Below are positions 1 to 12,645 of a stretch of DNA of 64,000 nucleotides, one piece after another. Every line of letters starts with the position of its first letter. Within the stretch, counting starts at the first letter, position 1. A model generated the notes under the pieces. That model did no database searches. It was given only the letters and a program-made list of their open reading frames with translations, and was not told where the DNA came from. This DNA comes from Himantopus leucocephalus (taxonomy: Eukaryota; Chordata; Aves; Charadriiformes; Recurvirostridae), in NCBI GenBank assembly GCA_003993805.1, contig RSEF01000001.1, positions 72,572,489-72,636,488 of the forward strand, read 5' to 3'. The position numbers were made by a program, and so were the translations under genes.

Positions 1-434
1 TGCCTGTAATGGCTCACGTACATATTTCAAAGTTGTTGTGAGAGGTTCTGCTTCTTTAAACACCCCTTCACATTAGCATACCTCTGTCTTTTACTGATGG
101 AACCAAGTCGGAGCAGATAAGGTAGAAACTGTGGAGGATATAAGCCCTGTGCCTCAGTACTTTTCTCATTGTTTGTGGTGTGAACCAAACAAATGCATAC
201 TGCTAGTTATCCTTTTCAAAGTAAAAACATGCATGAACTGTTGCAGTTCAGGATTCCAAAGGGAAAAAAAGATATTTTTTGACAATATTTTTTCACCTTG
301 TGTGTAGAACTTCTGTTGTTACTCAGGGCTCATAAACAGAGAAAAGCCTGGGTTGGGAAGGGATGTCTGGAATTACTGGCCCAGACTTCAGTAAGAAGTC
401 AGGGCCATAGAATATGTTATTCAGGACTCTGTCA
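1..434. other. Intronic sequence, nothing recognised
   Basis: AT-rich single-copy-looking DNA at the left edge. No exon, RNA gene or young repeat was seen. The short ORF that begins near 298 runs into a CR1 relic and is not a gene. Confidence 0.5.
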
Positions 435-790
435 AGCTGTGTCTTTAAGATTTTCATTGACGGGGTTTTCATCAACGTTCTGGGCAACCTATTCCAGTGT
501 TTAATTGATCACAGGGTGCATATTTTATTCATATAGCCAGACAACATTTCCCCTGAGCAACTTATGCCTGTTGCTTCTCGTTCTGTCACTGTGCATCCTT
601 GTGAAAAGAGTATCCCCTCCTTATCTGTACCTATATTTTAGGTACTTTATAAAGTGTGTGGTGAGGTGCCCCCTAAGCCTGGTCTTTCCCAGGCTGAACA
701 AACACCACTCAGCCTTTTCTTCATATGTCAAGTTCTCCAGCTCTCTAATCATCTTGATGGAATGTTTCAGTTTGCTTTTCAGGCCTGCAA
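435..790 (-). repeat. Old diverged CR1 LINE fragment
   Basis: The plus strand reads as the reverse complement of the CR1 3' region. It contains a version of the 'ctgggcaacctattccagtg' block near 480-500, the block equivalent to 'gaggtgccccctaagcc' near 663, and 'ccaggctgaacaa' near 690, all in CR1 order. Many substitutions and small indels show an old insertion. The short ORFs over this stretch are by-products of the repeat. Confidence 0.75.
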
Positions 791-3700
791 AGGCCTATAT
801 TTTGCTGTGACATTTGCAATTACGGGTTGTGGTGGTTTGTTGTGTTTGTTTTTTTTTTTTTTTTANATTTCCTTTGATGTGCTATCTGTCTTTGTGTAAT
901 TTGCGAAAGGTAAAAAAAGCACTGAAATTCACTGCTCACTTTTAACATGACCTCTGTCACACTTCAGACATAGATCTGGGTATTTTTCTAAGACAAATAA
1001 TTTTATTAATCTATTTCATTAATTGCCAGAACTAGTTATATTGTTATTCAGCTTTCAGATGATTTTTATTTATATATGTTATTTAAGATTGCTATATAGC
1101 ATAAGGTTGTGGGATTTGGGCTGGATTTTTCGGTTTTGTTTTTTCCCTGTATGCTTATAATCACAGCTGTGTAAAGTATGGCCAGATACATTTAATGTTT
1201 CATATACAAATGTATATAGTAAATGATTAGTAGGAGGCAACTGAGAAATTAAACAGTCAACAGCTGAGATGTAGGAGAGTTCTCAGAGAAGAAAAAAAAT
1301 CCCATCCATTTTAAATCCTGAGTACATGTGCAGAAACTGAAGAGGAGCAGATACAGATGCATCTACATTAGCCTTTTAATTTGGATCAGGACTGTGCTTT
1401 TGAAGCAAATCTCTCAATCATCTCCAGTTGCTGCACTTCAGTTCATGCTGTGGACTTTGGGCAAATAAGTGGGATTCCTGTCAGATGAAACTCAACTGTT
1501 AGGTGTGCCTGAAGATTGTACCTAACACACCCCAACTACTAATGGACACTCAATTCAGTCTCTTGGGATTAGACTAGATCTAATCGAGTATTCTGTCACC
1601 TCCAAATAGATATATTGTAAGCACCAAGTTTTTACAGAAACAAATTTCTGTAAAGTTGTTACAGAATTTAACTACTTGCTGATATTGGACATGACTTGTT
1701 ATGGCTCACCATAGGGAGCTGCGCATGTGTGTGTGAGGAAGGGGAGCTGGTAGGAAAACCACTGTACAACACCTGGCAAACCCAGGCACATGAGGAGAAT
1801 TGTCTGGATTTCATTAAAAAAAAAAAAAAAAACAGGGGACATGTACCCTAAATATAATTGTATTCAGAATATTGCCTGTTCATTATTCTAAGACACATTA
1901 TTTAAATGGATTATATTAACAACCTTTTTTAAAAAGAATCTTGATATTTGTATTGAGAAGGGAATTGTTAAATTGTATGCTTGATATAAAGGCTTGTGAT
2001 TGTTTGAAATAATTATGTTTATAGCAACCCAAATCTTTTAATGAGGCATGATGAACTGAGACATCTACTTCAATGGAGGGAAATAAAGTGAAACACTTTT
2101 CCTCCAAATAGAATACATGATCTGTTGTTTCAGTGGGACAATCATCATGTACAAGCCACTGTATTGGGATGTTTTTCAGCCTTAATTGCCCTGTCAGTTA
2201 CAATTAGAGGTGTTAATGTAACTGTAAAACGCTACAAATTACTTGTGGCTTTTGCTTCTTGTGCATTCTCAGCCTGTCTTGCACAAAAAGATATCAGAAT
2301 GACTGAGATCTCTTGCTGAGTCTGTTATTAAGGTTTGCTTGTTTTACTCCCTGGGTACGGTTGTTCACTCAGTGTGGATTCAGTATTATGGGTGTAAAGA
2401 TGCCTGCAGCAGAATGGTTTAATCCTTTAAAGTAAGGGGGAAAATCCTCATGTATTAGGCATTTTTTTTTCTGAAATAGCTGCAGCTATAATAGGGATTC
2501 ATATAGCTGTACTGGTTAAAAAATTACTGGTTTTACCAAAGTTGTTATTAGTATGAAAACCTATGATTTTCACAATCTTATGTGTGCTTACTGATCTGTA
2601 GGTATTTGCCATTGTTTTCTTCTTTTATAATAAAGGAGTTGACATTTTTCAAAATCCTGCCTCTATGATCATCTAGAACGAGGGGATCGTCTTAGTAGAA
2701 CAAGAGAGAAATTTTTGACTGTTGGAGGAAACGTGAACTTGAAAGCGAGGCACTGAGGACAGTGATTTGCAGTCCTTTCATTTCAGTAAGCAGTATCAAA
2801 AGGTTACCTGATCCAACACTAATAAATAAAGCAAAGGAGACAAATCAAGTGAATGAACACACAGTACAACGCTATACTTCGTGATAGATTGAGAAAAAGA
2901 CGCCATGCAGGAGATTCACAGAAGGGTGGCCAAATGCTCCTGGCTGTGTGGAAGGTTAGTTTTGATTTTTATCCACTACTGAAAAGCTTCCAAGTGCAGT
3001 CGTTCAGTGGACTAATAGATTTACTTCGTCTTGTTTTGAAACAGCTGCTCTGCATTTCTGCAGTCTTAGAGATGGCACTGCTTTTTGAAAGGGCAAATGT
3101 CTCTGACAGTGGATTAAACTCCCTAGTGTTTGCTTCAGAGCTGGAAGAAAACTCAGACTGTGGGATGGTTTTATCCTGTTGCCTGAGACCTTGGAGCACT
3201 GAGTAACTTGTACACTGTGAGGGGCCCTTCAGTGTAGTCGCCAGATGATGGTAAAGGGACAGCTCACCTGTTTGTTCAGTTTTGAAGCACGTATACTGCT
3301 TAGTGAAGTAATTTAAAATATCAGTCATCGTTATTAGCTGTTTCTTTGGATTAACAACAGATTACTGAAACCCATCATTTATAAGGCAACATTTAAAATG
3401 GGATTAATCCAGATGGAATAGTCTCTCATTAATATCTTTTTGATATTTTACTTGTGCAGTACAAGTATCCTGCTAAAATAAATGCAAATTTAATAAATGT
3501 AAAGCCTGATTGTTACAAACTTTTCTTTTAGCCTATGCTTACAAGGGGAGATACCAGGATTTGAAAATATTTTGAAAATAGGAAAAAGGAAATGAATCAT
3601 TAGTCTTCAAATACGTGAATGGTTTTTGAAGAGGCATTTTTTTTTTTTGGTAAAGTTTGAAGGCAAACATGTTTGTATTTTAGGGAAGGTTTTATCTCAT

Positions 3701-6609
3701 ACTTTTTTTCTTATCTCGGCCAAACAAATAAGCAATTATTAAAATTATGTAATTGTTAAGAATTGCAAAGACAAAATTGTTTACAACAATTATTTAAGCC
3801 ATGAAAAGTAATGATACTTTTATAAAATTATTAACTATCAGGACTATATTTTTTGCATAATGACAAGTATACATTATTTTAGTGGTGGAGTGGCACTGAG
3901 TTATATGCCTATGTTCTTTGTGTGCCTGCTGACATATCTGAAGTAGGAAAAAAGAAAATTCTGTAAACAGAAAGCATTAATATATTCATCAAGTAGGCTA
4001 CAAAGATTGTATTGCTGGTATGTGACATAGTATATAAATGAAATCTAACATGATACTTACCAACAAAAACCTTATTAGATGAATGTTTCATTCCCATATA
4101 TGTGTGTTTAAGTGTGTGTGTATGTGTCAACTTAGCATAGTATTAAAGACCAAGTAGAAAATCTGTCTGACCTACGGTATGTAGGAATTAAAATTGCCTA
4201 ACATTGTAACTTTTTATATCGTAACAGTTTGATTTTCATTACTTCTTAGCTATGGAAAGTGTTTTGAGGGCTCAACTGCAACACTAACTGTATCACCATA
4301 AATATACTTTATGAAATATTTTTCTTGCTGAAGGGAAATGTTTCACAAACTGGTGTCTCTGCATGCCTGGCCTGTGGGAGAAAAAGAATGCAGAACCTTT
4401 TTCTATTCTAAAATGTCTTGGGGATAAAACGTTCATGTTTGCTGCTCTATGACATTGCATCTCTAGCCTAGTCAGAGAAGTGGACTTGGAGTCTTAAAAA
4501 GCTACTTTTTAATACTGCCACAGCATGATTGTTTATGTGCTTCAGTTCCTGGTCGGTAAACACTGGGAATAATGGAGTATGGTTTTAACCTGTGCTTTAG
4601 GTATCTAACTTTGGGCTTTTTCCTAGGTTAATCTTCTTAATCTTCCTAAATAGCAAATAGAGCTGCACATACTCTGCAGAAAGGTGATTGGGAAGCCCTG
4701 AGTTAAGCTTCTTCTCTAAGCAGCTCTTTTGAAGAAGCATCTACCGTTCTCCCATGATAACATAGGAAGCCTTGCCCAAATCTCTCCAATTCGTCTTTCT
4801 TGAAGGCTTCCTTTCCCTTGACTTTGTCATCTGCTTAAACCCAGACCATGAAAAGGCATTTTGGAAGGTAAATGCAGTTAGAGGAATACTGCTGAAATCA
4901 AATGAACTGCTTATGTGTGTAACCACACACAAAAAAAGTACTTGCAAAGCTGGGGTGTTAGATAATGAAGTCTTTGAGGAAGAAGCTCTCTGTTTGGCAG
5001 AGTTATTTGTTAAATAAATAGTAACCAGTAGGTTCTACTTTTGCAATCAGTAACTGTAGTATTTATTTTCATGTTTGTGTTTAGATAAAAATGTATTTAT
5101 GTTGAAGCTTTTGCAAAGATTGACTGAAACTTTAAAAGCCACCTAGTCACTCAAATATTTCACATGTGCTTTTCACCAGAGGATGACGGTTTTACTTTTG
5201 TGTAAAGGGTCTTATGATAAACAGAAAGAACTATACTACTGTATTTCATAGATATGGCTGTATTCGTAAAGAATTTTCAACTGTATTGCCACATCAACGT
5301 GCATATACATAAGACATTAATTCTGTTTATTTAACACTACTGTTTCAGATACTGGACAGTTATGCTTGACCCATTTCTGATCTCTAGAGCAGAAGGTGAT
5401 TAACTGCAGCTTTTGCTGCCCTTCTTGCTTGTAGATATCCAGAAGAAAGCTCTAAAAAGGATTATTCAAGGGAAAGAAAGAAGGTCAGGCACTCAATCAG
5501 ACTGTAAGAGCTGGGATTACTGTCAAACTGGAAAATCTTTTCTATAAAATAATAATTTTTTCTATTATAGTTTTTTCTATTATGCACATAAAATTAGCAT
5601 AGGTTCTATACCATTTTTTTTTCCTCTTTCGGATCTGTAATTCAGCTATTAACAGAAAGAGCAGGTTAAGCTGTGGAAGACCAATGGCACCCTGAAACAG
5701 GATTGGTGTGTTTCTGGAGAAAAGCCCCACCTTGAAAACATAACTCCTATGGATGTTTTGTTACTGCAAGGGCTAGACAGGTTGATCTATCACCAAAAAA
5801 AAAAAAAAAAAAAGCCTAAATTAGTGTTTATTTTTTGTATTTCTTATACCAGACATTTACTTCCTTTTCAGTTGATTAGGTGTGCTCATTGGAGCCAGCA
5901 GGTTCTGCAAGCAGAGTGTAAAACAACTAAGTGCTGGTGTGACAGAATATTAAAGGAAAGTAATCCGTCCCTCCCCACCCTCAAAGAAAATTAAAGAGAA
6001 CTAAAGAAAACGTTTCTTTGCTAATGCACCTTTTGTTACTCAATAGGTATATTTACTTCTCTGGATTGAAATGAGTAATCGTAAGAAGAGTCATATTCAG
6101 AAGCCTCTAGCCTGAAATTCGCATATTTACTCACAAAATACATGCAGAAACACATCCTTTATACAGTGTCCTTGGCATATGCTTCGTCCAGGAAAGTGAA
6201 AGTATGAGTGAGATTTTCTAGGCCTACTCAGTAATTGGGTCACTTGTTGACACAGGAGATAGGAAAGAAAATCTAAGTCATAGTGAAATAGGAAATTTAC
6301 TGGGACCTGTACTGCATGCATATTCATTTCTCAAAGGTATCACATTTAACGATCAGTTAACGATTGGTGGTCACAGTGCTAATCAAATAGGGAATATGGA
6401 GCGCGAAGGTCTGTAGTCCTAATTATTACACTGAAAGTCATCCTTTCTCTAATTCTGCCTCACTGCTCTCTTCAGATGGGAATTTCATAGCTGATATTTT
6501 CAGCTGATGTTTTCTTCAAATGCTACATTCTTCACCCATAAGGTGGCATCTCCCAGTCATCAGGCTTTATCTGATGTAGCTGCTTTTCTTTTTTTTCCTA
6601 GTATTTTCG
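791..6609. other. Intronic sequence without recognised genes
   Basis: About 5.8 kb of AT-rich DNA. It holds a poly-T run ending at a single N (about 847-866), a 17-base poly-A run at 1816-1832, a GT-rich patch near 4100-4130 and a 19-base poly-A run at 5795-5813. An ORF at 2853-3206 (117 codons) shows no recognisable domain and is overlapped by an equally long antisense ORF, so it is probably chance. Nothing else stands out. Confidence 0.5.
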
Positions 6610-6652
6610 TAGAATCATAGAATTGTGTAGGTTGGAAGGGACCTTTAAGATC
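6610..6652 (-). repeat. CR1 LINE 3' end, cut by assembly gap
   Basis: The stretch reads 'agaatcatagaattgtg', then 'ggttggaagggacc' and 'tttaagatc', which is the reverse complement of the avian CR1 3' terminus. The copy is interrupted by the following 100-base N run. Its remaining length is hidden in the gap, because the sequence after the gap is not CR1. Confidence 0.9.
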
Positions 6653-6752
6653 NNNNNNNNNNNNNNNNNNNNNNNNNNNNNNNNNNNNNNNNNNNNNNNN
6701 NNNNNNNNNNNNNNNNNNNNNNNNNNNNNNNNNNNNNNNNNNNNNNNNNNNN
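6653..6752. other. Assembly gap, exactly 100 N
   Basis: A run of exactly 100 Ns, most likely a fixed-length gap placeholder. It sits inside a CR1 repeat, a common cause of contig breaks. Confidence 0.95.
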
Positions 6753-7370
6753 CCCCAATTAATATCACTCTGCATGGGGCATGCTCTGTATAACTGGGTA
6801 GTTTAGGGGCTTTGATGTTTCTGTATTGACCTTCTGGCTCTTGGTGGAAGCAAAGCACTGCTGAGGCAGTTTTGGTCAAACAGAGAAGCATGCCACTAGT
6901 TATCTTTGAGGTCAAATGCCGTATTACAGGTATTTTATTAGAGCCTCAGAGTGGGTCTCCCAAATACCCACATGCTGCCTTCCCCCCACCGAAAAAAAAA
7001 CCAAACCCCAAACAAACTAAACTCTGAAAATGAGCTAATGTTCTTAAGGAGCAGAATAAAAGAATCTCTTAGACGTAAAAAGACATCATTCAAAAAAGCT
7101 TTTTTTTGTTTTGGTTTTCTTTTTGCTTTTGGGTTTGTTTTCCACAAAGTGGTAAAGGGTAAGCCAACTCAGGTAAGCAAAGTCAGGCTAAAGCCAGATG
7201 TTGAGGAGGAATTTGTGAAAAAAAAAAAGGCAACAAAACAAAACAAAACAAAATAGGAGAGGTATTTGTTAGTGTAAAATTCTATGCCGGATCTGACAAC
7301 CCGAGAGAGGTGAGGCTGCTGCAGCTCTGTGCCTTGGGTCTAACCTGTAGCAAGGTTAAGTGTGTATTCC
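6753..7370. other. Intronic sequence with A-rich patches
   Basis: No gene was recognised. A-rich stretches occur near 6990-7010, and a (CAAAA)n-like patch lies near 7230-7252. The opposing short ORFs here are chance products of low-complexity sequence. Confidence 0.45.
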
Positions 7371-7475
7371 CTGTACACACACACGTGCAGAGCACACATA
7401 TATATACACTACACATATATATATATGTACATATGTATACATATATACACTGCACACCACACAGACCACAAGCAG
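7371..7475. repeat. CA/TA microsatellite cluster
   Basis: Mixed (CA)n, (TA)n and interrupted 'acatatgtatacatatat' tracts. The translated ORFs across it are Tyr/Ile/His/Thr repeats of no biological meaning. A second TA-rich patch follows at about 7590-7645. Confidence 0.9.
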
Positions 7476-7645
7476 ACACACAAAGCACTCATATGGACAC
7501 AAGCAGCACCATACTATGGTATGGCCATACTATGGCCTCATCCTGCTCCTCTCTCTGGCTAAGCACAGTAGAGGTCTACTAGTGAGAATATATATATGTA
7601 TTCTGTGTATTTATTTATATATTTATATATCTGTATGTACAAGGT

Positions 7646-7860
7646 GGATCCTCCACAGCAGCTGGGCTTGGACACTCAGTCTGCCCAGCAGCTGCCCCCA
7701 GGTCCCAGTGTCCCCTGTTGCTGGTACCTGGACATATGAGCCACTGAGACTGCAGCTCCGCTTTAGCAGCTGGTACAGACCCCCTCACACACACAGAGAG
7801 GGCTCCACAGGACTCCCCTCAATAACCAGACAAAACAGGAGAGGTGTTAGTAAACCTTAT
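7646..7860. repeat. Possible avian LTR-derived block
   Basis: This GC-richer stretch has the look of an avian endogenous-retrovirus LTR or other dispersed repeat: 'cagcagctgggcttggac', a CAGCAGCTGCCCCCAGG-like block, 'ctgcagctccgctttagcag' and 'cacacacacagagag', directly after a CA/TA-rich tract. I recognise the style but cannot name the family. No coding potential was found, and the assignment is tentative. Confidence 0.3.
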
Positions 7861-8222
7861 TTCAATTTAACATCAGGAAATATAAGGCCTCTGGAAAGAA
7901 GTTGTGGGGAGGGTTGGAGAGCACAAAAATGATCCATACATGGAAGTCAATTCTGAGGAAAGTAGAGACAGAACAGAAAGTTTGAATTCCTCCTGTGTCT
8001 TGGTGTTCACGATGGAAGAGACAGAAGCAGAGCATCCACCCAGGTACTCCAGTGAAACGCTGATATGGACGTGCTGCATTGCAGGTTGTGCAGTTGTACC
8101 TGTTGCTCAAGGTTGTCCTGGTGCCGGATAAACGGAACGTGGCAAATGCAGTTTTACAAATGCCTCCAGCAGGATCCAGGGCCAATTCCTGAAGGGGTGA
8201 AACTGAGTCTGTGCAAATGCCT

Positions 8223-8290
8223 CTCTGCAAATAAAGGAAAGCAAATGTCACAATAANCTCTGCAAATAAAGGAAAGCAAAGGTCACAATA
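8223..8290. repeat. 33-bp direct duplication across a single N (8257)
   Basis: Copies at 8223-8255 and 8258-8290 differ at one base (aaatgtc versus aaaggtc). A single N is the only separator apart from one or two bases. The pattern fits two contig ends that overlap but were not merged, rather than a biological tandem repeat. Confidence 0.85.
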
Positions 8291-11200
8291 GAGTTAAATC
8301 TTACAGATAAATACAGAGCTTCCCAATCTTTTTGGAAACTGCTGACATTTGTCTACAAACTGTTTACATGTCTACAGTTAGACACCGAAATTTGTTTATC
8401 CTTCTATGTACTTGTAGATCAATGAATTTATTTATATATCTACTTATGTCTTGGAGCTAATGGAGAAATATTTTCCTCACTTCAGCAAACCTCTTTCTGT
8501 TCATAGGCAAGATCAGTGTTTCTGTGATGTAAGTTTTATTATTTTGTAAACTATGCATTTCAAAATAAATAAAATCTATTACAGCCAACATCAAAGGTGT
8601 GATTAATTTTATGTAATTTTAGACCCATACAGTGCACATCTTTAGCCAGTAGTGATGAGGGTCCCTTTAGAGTCAGTGGAGAAAAGTGGTATTACAGAAC
8701 TAAGTTCACTGTATCTACTTCAGAAATGAGATTTGTTTTCCTAAATACAGGTATCCAGTGTGCTATTTTAGATGCCAAAGATATCTTGCTTGGCCTCTAG
8801 GTGCTGCTCAGGTGTTTGATCACTTCTCTGTCATGTTTGCTGGCCCCATGGAAATGTCTCAGGTACCCTATGGCATGTGGAATGGATTCACAGATACTTA
8901 TGTTTAGGCAGCTGCATTCCACTCTAGTTATAAATTCCAGGGTAAAAAGCACTTTCTAAATGCCCTCACTATTAAGAAAGCCTAGACAACCAGTTTACAT
9001 CTAGATGTCCAAATTGTAGACATCTAGATTTGGTCAGATGAATCCTACCAATTTGTTTTTAAAACAACCACTCTGCAACCATTCTAATAATTCCTGACTT
9101 TCTAACTAGTGTGAATAAAATGAAGGGCTGAATTAAATTCTGATATAAATGGGTACAGCTCTACTGAATTTCTTGGGGTTTTTGTAGATGCTGGCTTGTT
9201 TCTGAGTCTTACTTTCTGCTTACTGAACTGGATCATTCAATAAAACATACTTTCAGTGATACCATATGTATGGAAGTCCAATAAACAAGTATCCATGTTC
9301 TTACTGTGTGTGGATCACACCACTTCTACTTACTTTTTTTGTTTCTTGTACAAAGATAAGGTATGTTGAATAATAGAAAGATACAGGGCTAATATTCCGA
9401 AGCTGGTTAATGATACTCTAAGGTGTGTTCTGAAATCAGCTTTGAAGTGTGTTCAGCTATACATTTCCAAAAGTTAATACGGAGAAGCTCAAGACTTCTA
9501 GATGGCAGAAGGAAAACTATTAATACTGGTATTCTACCTTATGCTTTATATGTTAAACAATCTAAAAATAGAAAGATGGTGTTGTGTTTTAAATAGCCTC
9601 TTGTTATTGAAATCTCATTGTAAAATTAAAAACCTATACCATAATAACATTAGGACACTTCAGGGCATTTTTAGTGAAATGTTAAAGTGCTTTGGATTGT
9701 TGGAGACAGCTGTTTTGTTACTTTATGTCTCTGAACCTACCCAAGGCATATATAAATGGACTAGCAAAACATGCCTTGGGGCATCCTAAAAATGTCTAGA
9801 TGGCATGTTAAAATATTGTTGAGGGAGCAAAATGATTATTGATACTCAATCCAGACATTGCTCAAAAATTCATGTTGTTTCTTCACAGTCCAACCTGTGC
9901 TGATCAGTGCTGATGGGGTGATATTTACTCTATAGGAAACAGATGGGACAGGACACATATGTGATAAGAAACATTAATCTAGGCATCCTTTCTTCTCCAG
10001 GTAATATAATCTGCAGCACGAGAAATAAGTGATATGATTTGCTGTTATATGAGCTCCCTCCTTTGTCCAATTTCCAAAAACTTTATGTGCTTTCTGTAAT
10101 ATATAATATATCTTACATAACTACAAGTATAGAAAGTATAGAAAATACAATGTTTGGTTTAGACTTTATTATATTTTTACTTTGAGGGAATCAGGGCAAA
10201 CAGAAGCTACATGTATCCTGTACTCTTCATTTTCAACTCTACATGATTATTTTTATTGGTGAAAATAGTTATTTAATATAGTGCAATTGAAATCAGGAAA
10301 TAGGGTGCAGGATTCCAATTAATTTCATTTTGTCAATTTAAACCCACATTCTGCCTATGAAAATGGAGACTCCAGTAAAGGAGTTTGTGAACGCTTTGAT
10401 GGAAAAAAGTCAGGATTGAAAAGAAATATTCAAAAGACACCTTCAAAACTAAATATAAATAAAAGAAATGCACAAAATGAGTAACAGAAGAAAGTAAAGT
10501 TTTCATTTGCCTATACTCACAGTTAGAGACTGATTTTCAACAATTTTTGATGCCTTCCAATCCAGGTAATGTCAGTGCAAGTCTCATATGATTGCACTGC
10601 AGCACTGCAGTTCTTTTGGAAGCTGGTGGTGAAGTTCTCAAAATATGAGTTTTATCCATGAACAGGTAATTTTAAAGTCGGAGAGAATTAAACCTCTGAG
10701 GAGATTTGAAGTCAGATGAATGCACAGCAGGGAAAAAATGGCAGTGACTGAGCAGAATCTGAAGTAACTGATAAAAAAAAGGTAAAAATTTTAAAAGAAA
10801 GGGAGGAAAAGGAGAGTCACAAAGGTGACAAGAAGTCCAAAAAAACCACCCTATGTCATGCAATGAAACAAGGATGAGCTGAAACTTTTAAGAGTTAAAA
10901 GTATGAGACAGGAGAATAACACTGTGAAATAAACGTAGAGAAGGAAAGGTAATCTATTAAACAGATCAAAGATTAAATTACCTATGTGTGGCATACTTCT
11001 TGCTATTTGGAAAAAATAGTTCTCTACATTCACTAGAAGACAAAGAATAAATATGCCTATTTGCTCAAATACTTCCCTCGTCTGGCCTTACACATATCCC
11101 CAGGCATATACAGACATCTCAGCCTTGCTAATTCTGCTGAAAATATTTTTCACTGTTCTAGCAAGGTTGCCATTTCTATCCCCCTGCCAGCTGGCCCTCT

Positions 11201-12302
11201 GCTGATATATTGAAATAACCTGTCATCTGAATGACAGCTGGCAGTAAGAGGACTTCTGGTGATGGAGTTGATTACTAAGCTTCATTGACAGAAATAAGTG
11301 TTTTTGCTCAGTCTTTCTCCGGCCTCCCTTCCAGGCAGGAGAACACAGATAAATATTCATTGACAGATTTTCAGTTTAATGAGAATACTCAGCCATGTGG
11401 ATTTTTTTTTCCCTTCTCCTGTCTCTTTTTTTTTTTTTTTTATTGGGATGAAATTTAGGCACTGCCTTTAAATGCTTTAGAGGACATGTCCTTCTCTGGT
11501 GCTGTTTTTATGCTATTATTATATATATATGCTATATTATATGCTAGTATACTATAGTCAAGGTTATCTCTTCTTTTTCAATATGTTACTTAGATTTTTT
11601 TCCCTGTCTCTGAAACAGAGAAACAAAGCCTGAATTGGTATTTTTTCATGCTTTCAGACAAAAACGAATGTTTAATTATACAAAATAAAATACAGGGTAT
11701 ATTCACAGCTTTTGAAGTCATGAAGTGACAATGGAAGATAAAAGGAAATGATTCGCTCTCTGCCACTGAAAGTTACTCCCAAAAACATGCAAGCAGAGAG
11801 CTTATAAAGAAGGGTATGGCTGCAATTATCAGTGGAGCTTTAGAAATGTTAGACGCTGTTTTCAATGACTTCAGCAGCTGATCTTGGGTAAGTAAATCCA
11901 TAGATACACAGATATTAATAATAATTTAAAACTCAGCAAAGCTATGTGTTTCCTTGTCTAAATATCATACTGGCAACCATTACATCAAAAAAGAATACAA
12001 GTGCATAATTTTGAGGATTTTCTTATTCTAAAGCAGTGCGCAATACATTTCTTTTTAAAACAATTTCTCTTTCTCTCACATTCTTCTCTTCCTTCAAAAA
12101 ATAATTCATTCTTTCTTTTAGCAATACTAGATTTTCCTAAAAACCTTTCTAAAACTAAAGAGTCCAGGCAAATTCTTCAACTTGAGGCAGGTGGGAGATA
12201 GCCCTATGCCCCTTAAATCAGGATGGTGGAAATGGCGGGAAAAGAGATGGCATTTAGTTACAATTCTCCTGCTAAAGGCATTTTCAGTGATTGAGAGGAC
12301 GT
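8291..12302. other. Intronic sequence, one conserved-looking patch
   Basis: About 4 kb of AT-rich intron without recognised exons. It has poly-T and TA-rich tracts near 11400-11440 and 11515-11550. The interesting part is the motif cluster at 11184-11366, listed separately. ORFs such as 9502-9789 show no domain. Confidence 0.5.
11184..11366. promoter_or_regulatory. Candidate enhancer: TGACAG (TALE/MEIS-type) and E-box cluster
   Basis: Seen directly: TGACAG or its complement at 11220-11225, 11232-11237, 11286-11291 and 11361-11366, and CAGCTG at 11188-11193 and 11235-11240. CTGTCAT/ATGACAG form 7-bp inverted arms around a 4-base spacer (11220-11237). CTGCCAGCTG at 11184-11193 is the exact inverse of 11235-11244. 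The 12-mer TTCATTGACAGA occurs twice. TGACAG is the core site of MEIS/TGIF/PBX-class homeodomain proteins. Enhancer function is inference. Confidence 0.35.
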
Positions 12303-12645
12303 AAAATCATGGAATGATAGAATGGTTTAGGTTGGAAGGGACCTTGAAGATCATCTAGTTACAACGTCCCTGCCATAGGCAGGGATACCTCCCACTAGAC
12401 CAGGTTGATCAAAGACCCATCCAACCTGGCCTTGAACATTTCCAGGGATGGATCTTCCACAGCTTCTCTGGGCAACTTTTTCCAGTGCTTCACCACCCTC
12501 AGAGTGAAAAATTTCTTCCTAATATCTAATCTAAATCTACCTTCTTCCAGTTTGAAGCCATTCCACCTCATCCTATCACTATATGCCCTTGTAAAAAGTC
12601 CTCCCCGGCTCTCCTGTAGGCCCCCTTTAGGTACTGGAAGGCCAC
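12303..12645 (-). repeat. CR1 LINE, 5'-truncated copy with intact 3' end
   Basis: The plus strand starts with the reverse complement of the CR1 terminal repeat ('catggaatgatagaat'), continues with 'ggttggaagggaccttg' and 'agatcatctagtt', and then follows CR1 order through the 'catttccagggatgg', 'ttctctgggcaac' and 'gaagccattccacc' blocks to a break near 12645. It is moderately diverged, and about 343 bp long as usual for 5'-truncated CR1. The 87-codon ORF on the plus strand is antisense to the repeat. Confidence 0.95.

Noticed and set aside
2853..3328. Overlapping sense and antisense ORFs of 117 and 119 codons
   Set aside because: Neither resembles a known family; mutual overlap and low complexity fit chance.
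7360..7932. 190-codon plus-strand ORF
   Set aside because: It is mostly a translated CA/TA microsatellite (Tyr, Ile, His, Thr repeats) with no domain and overlapping ORFs in other frames.
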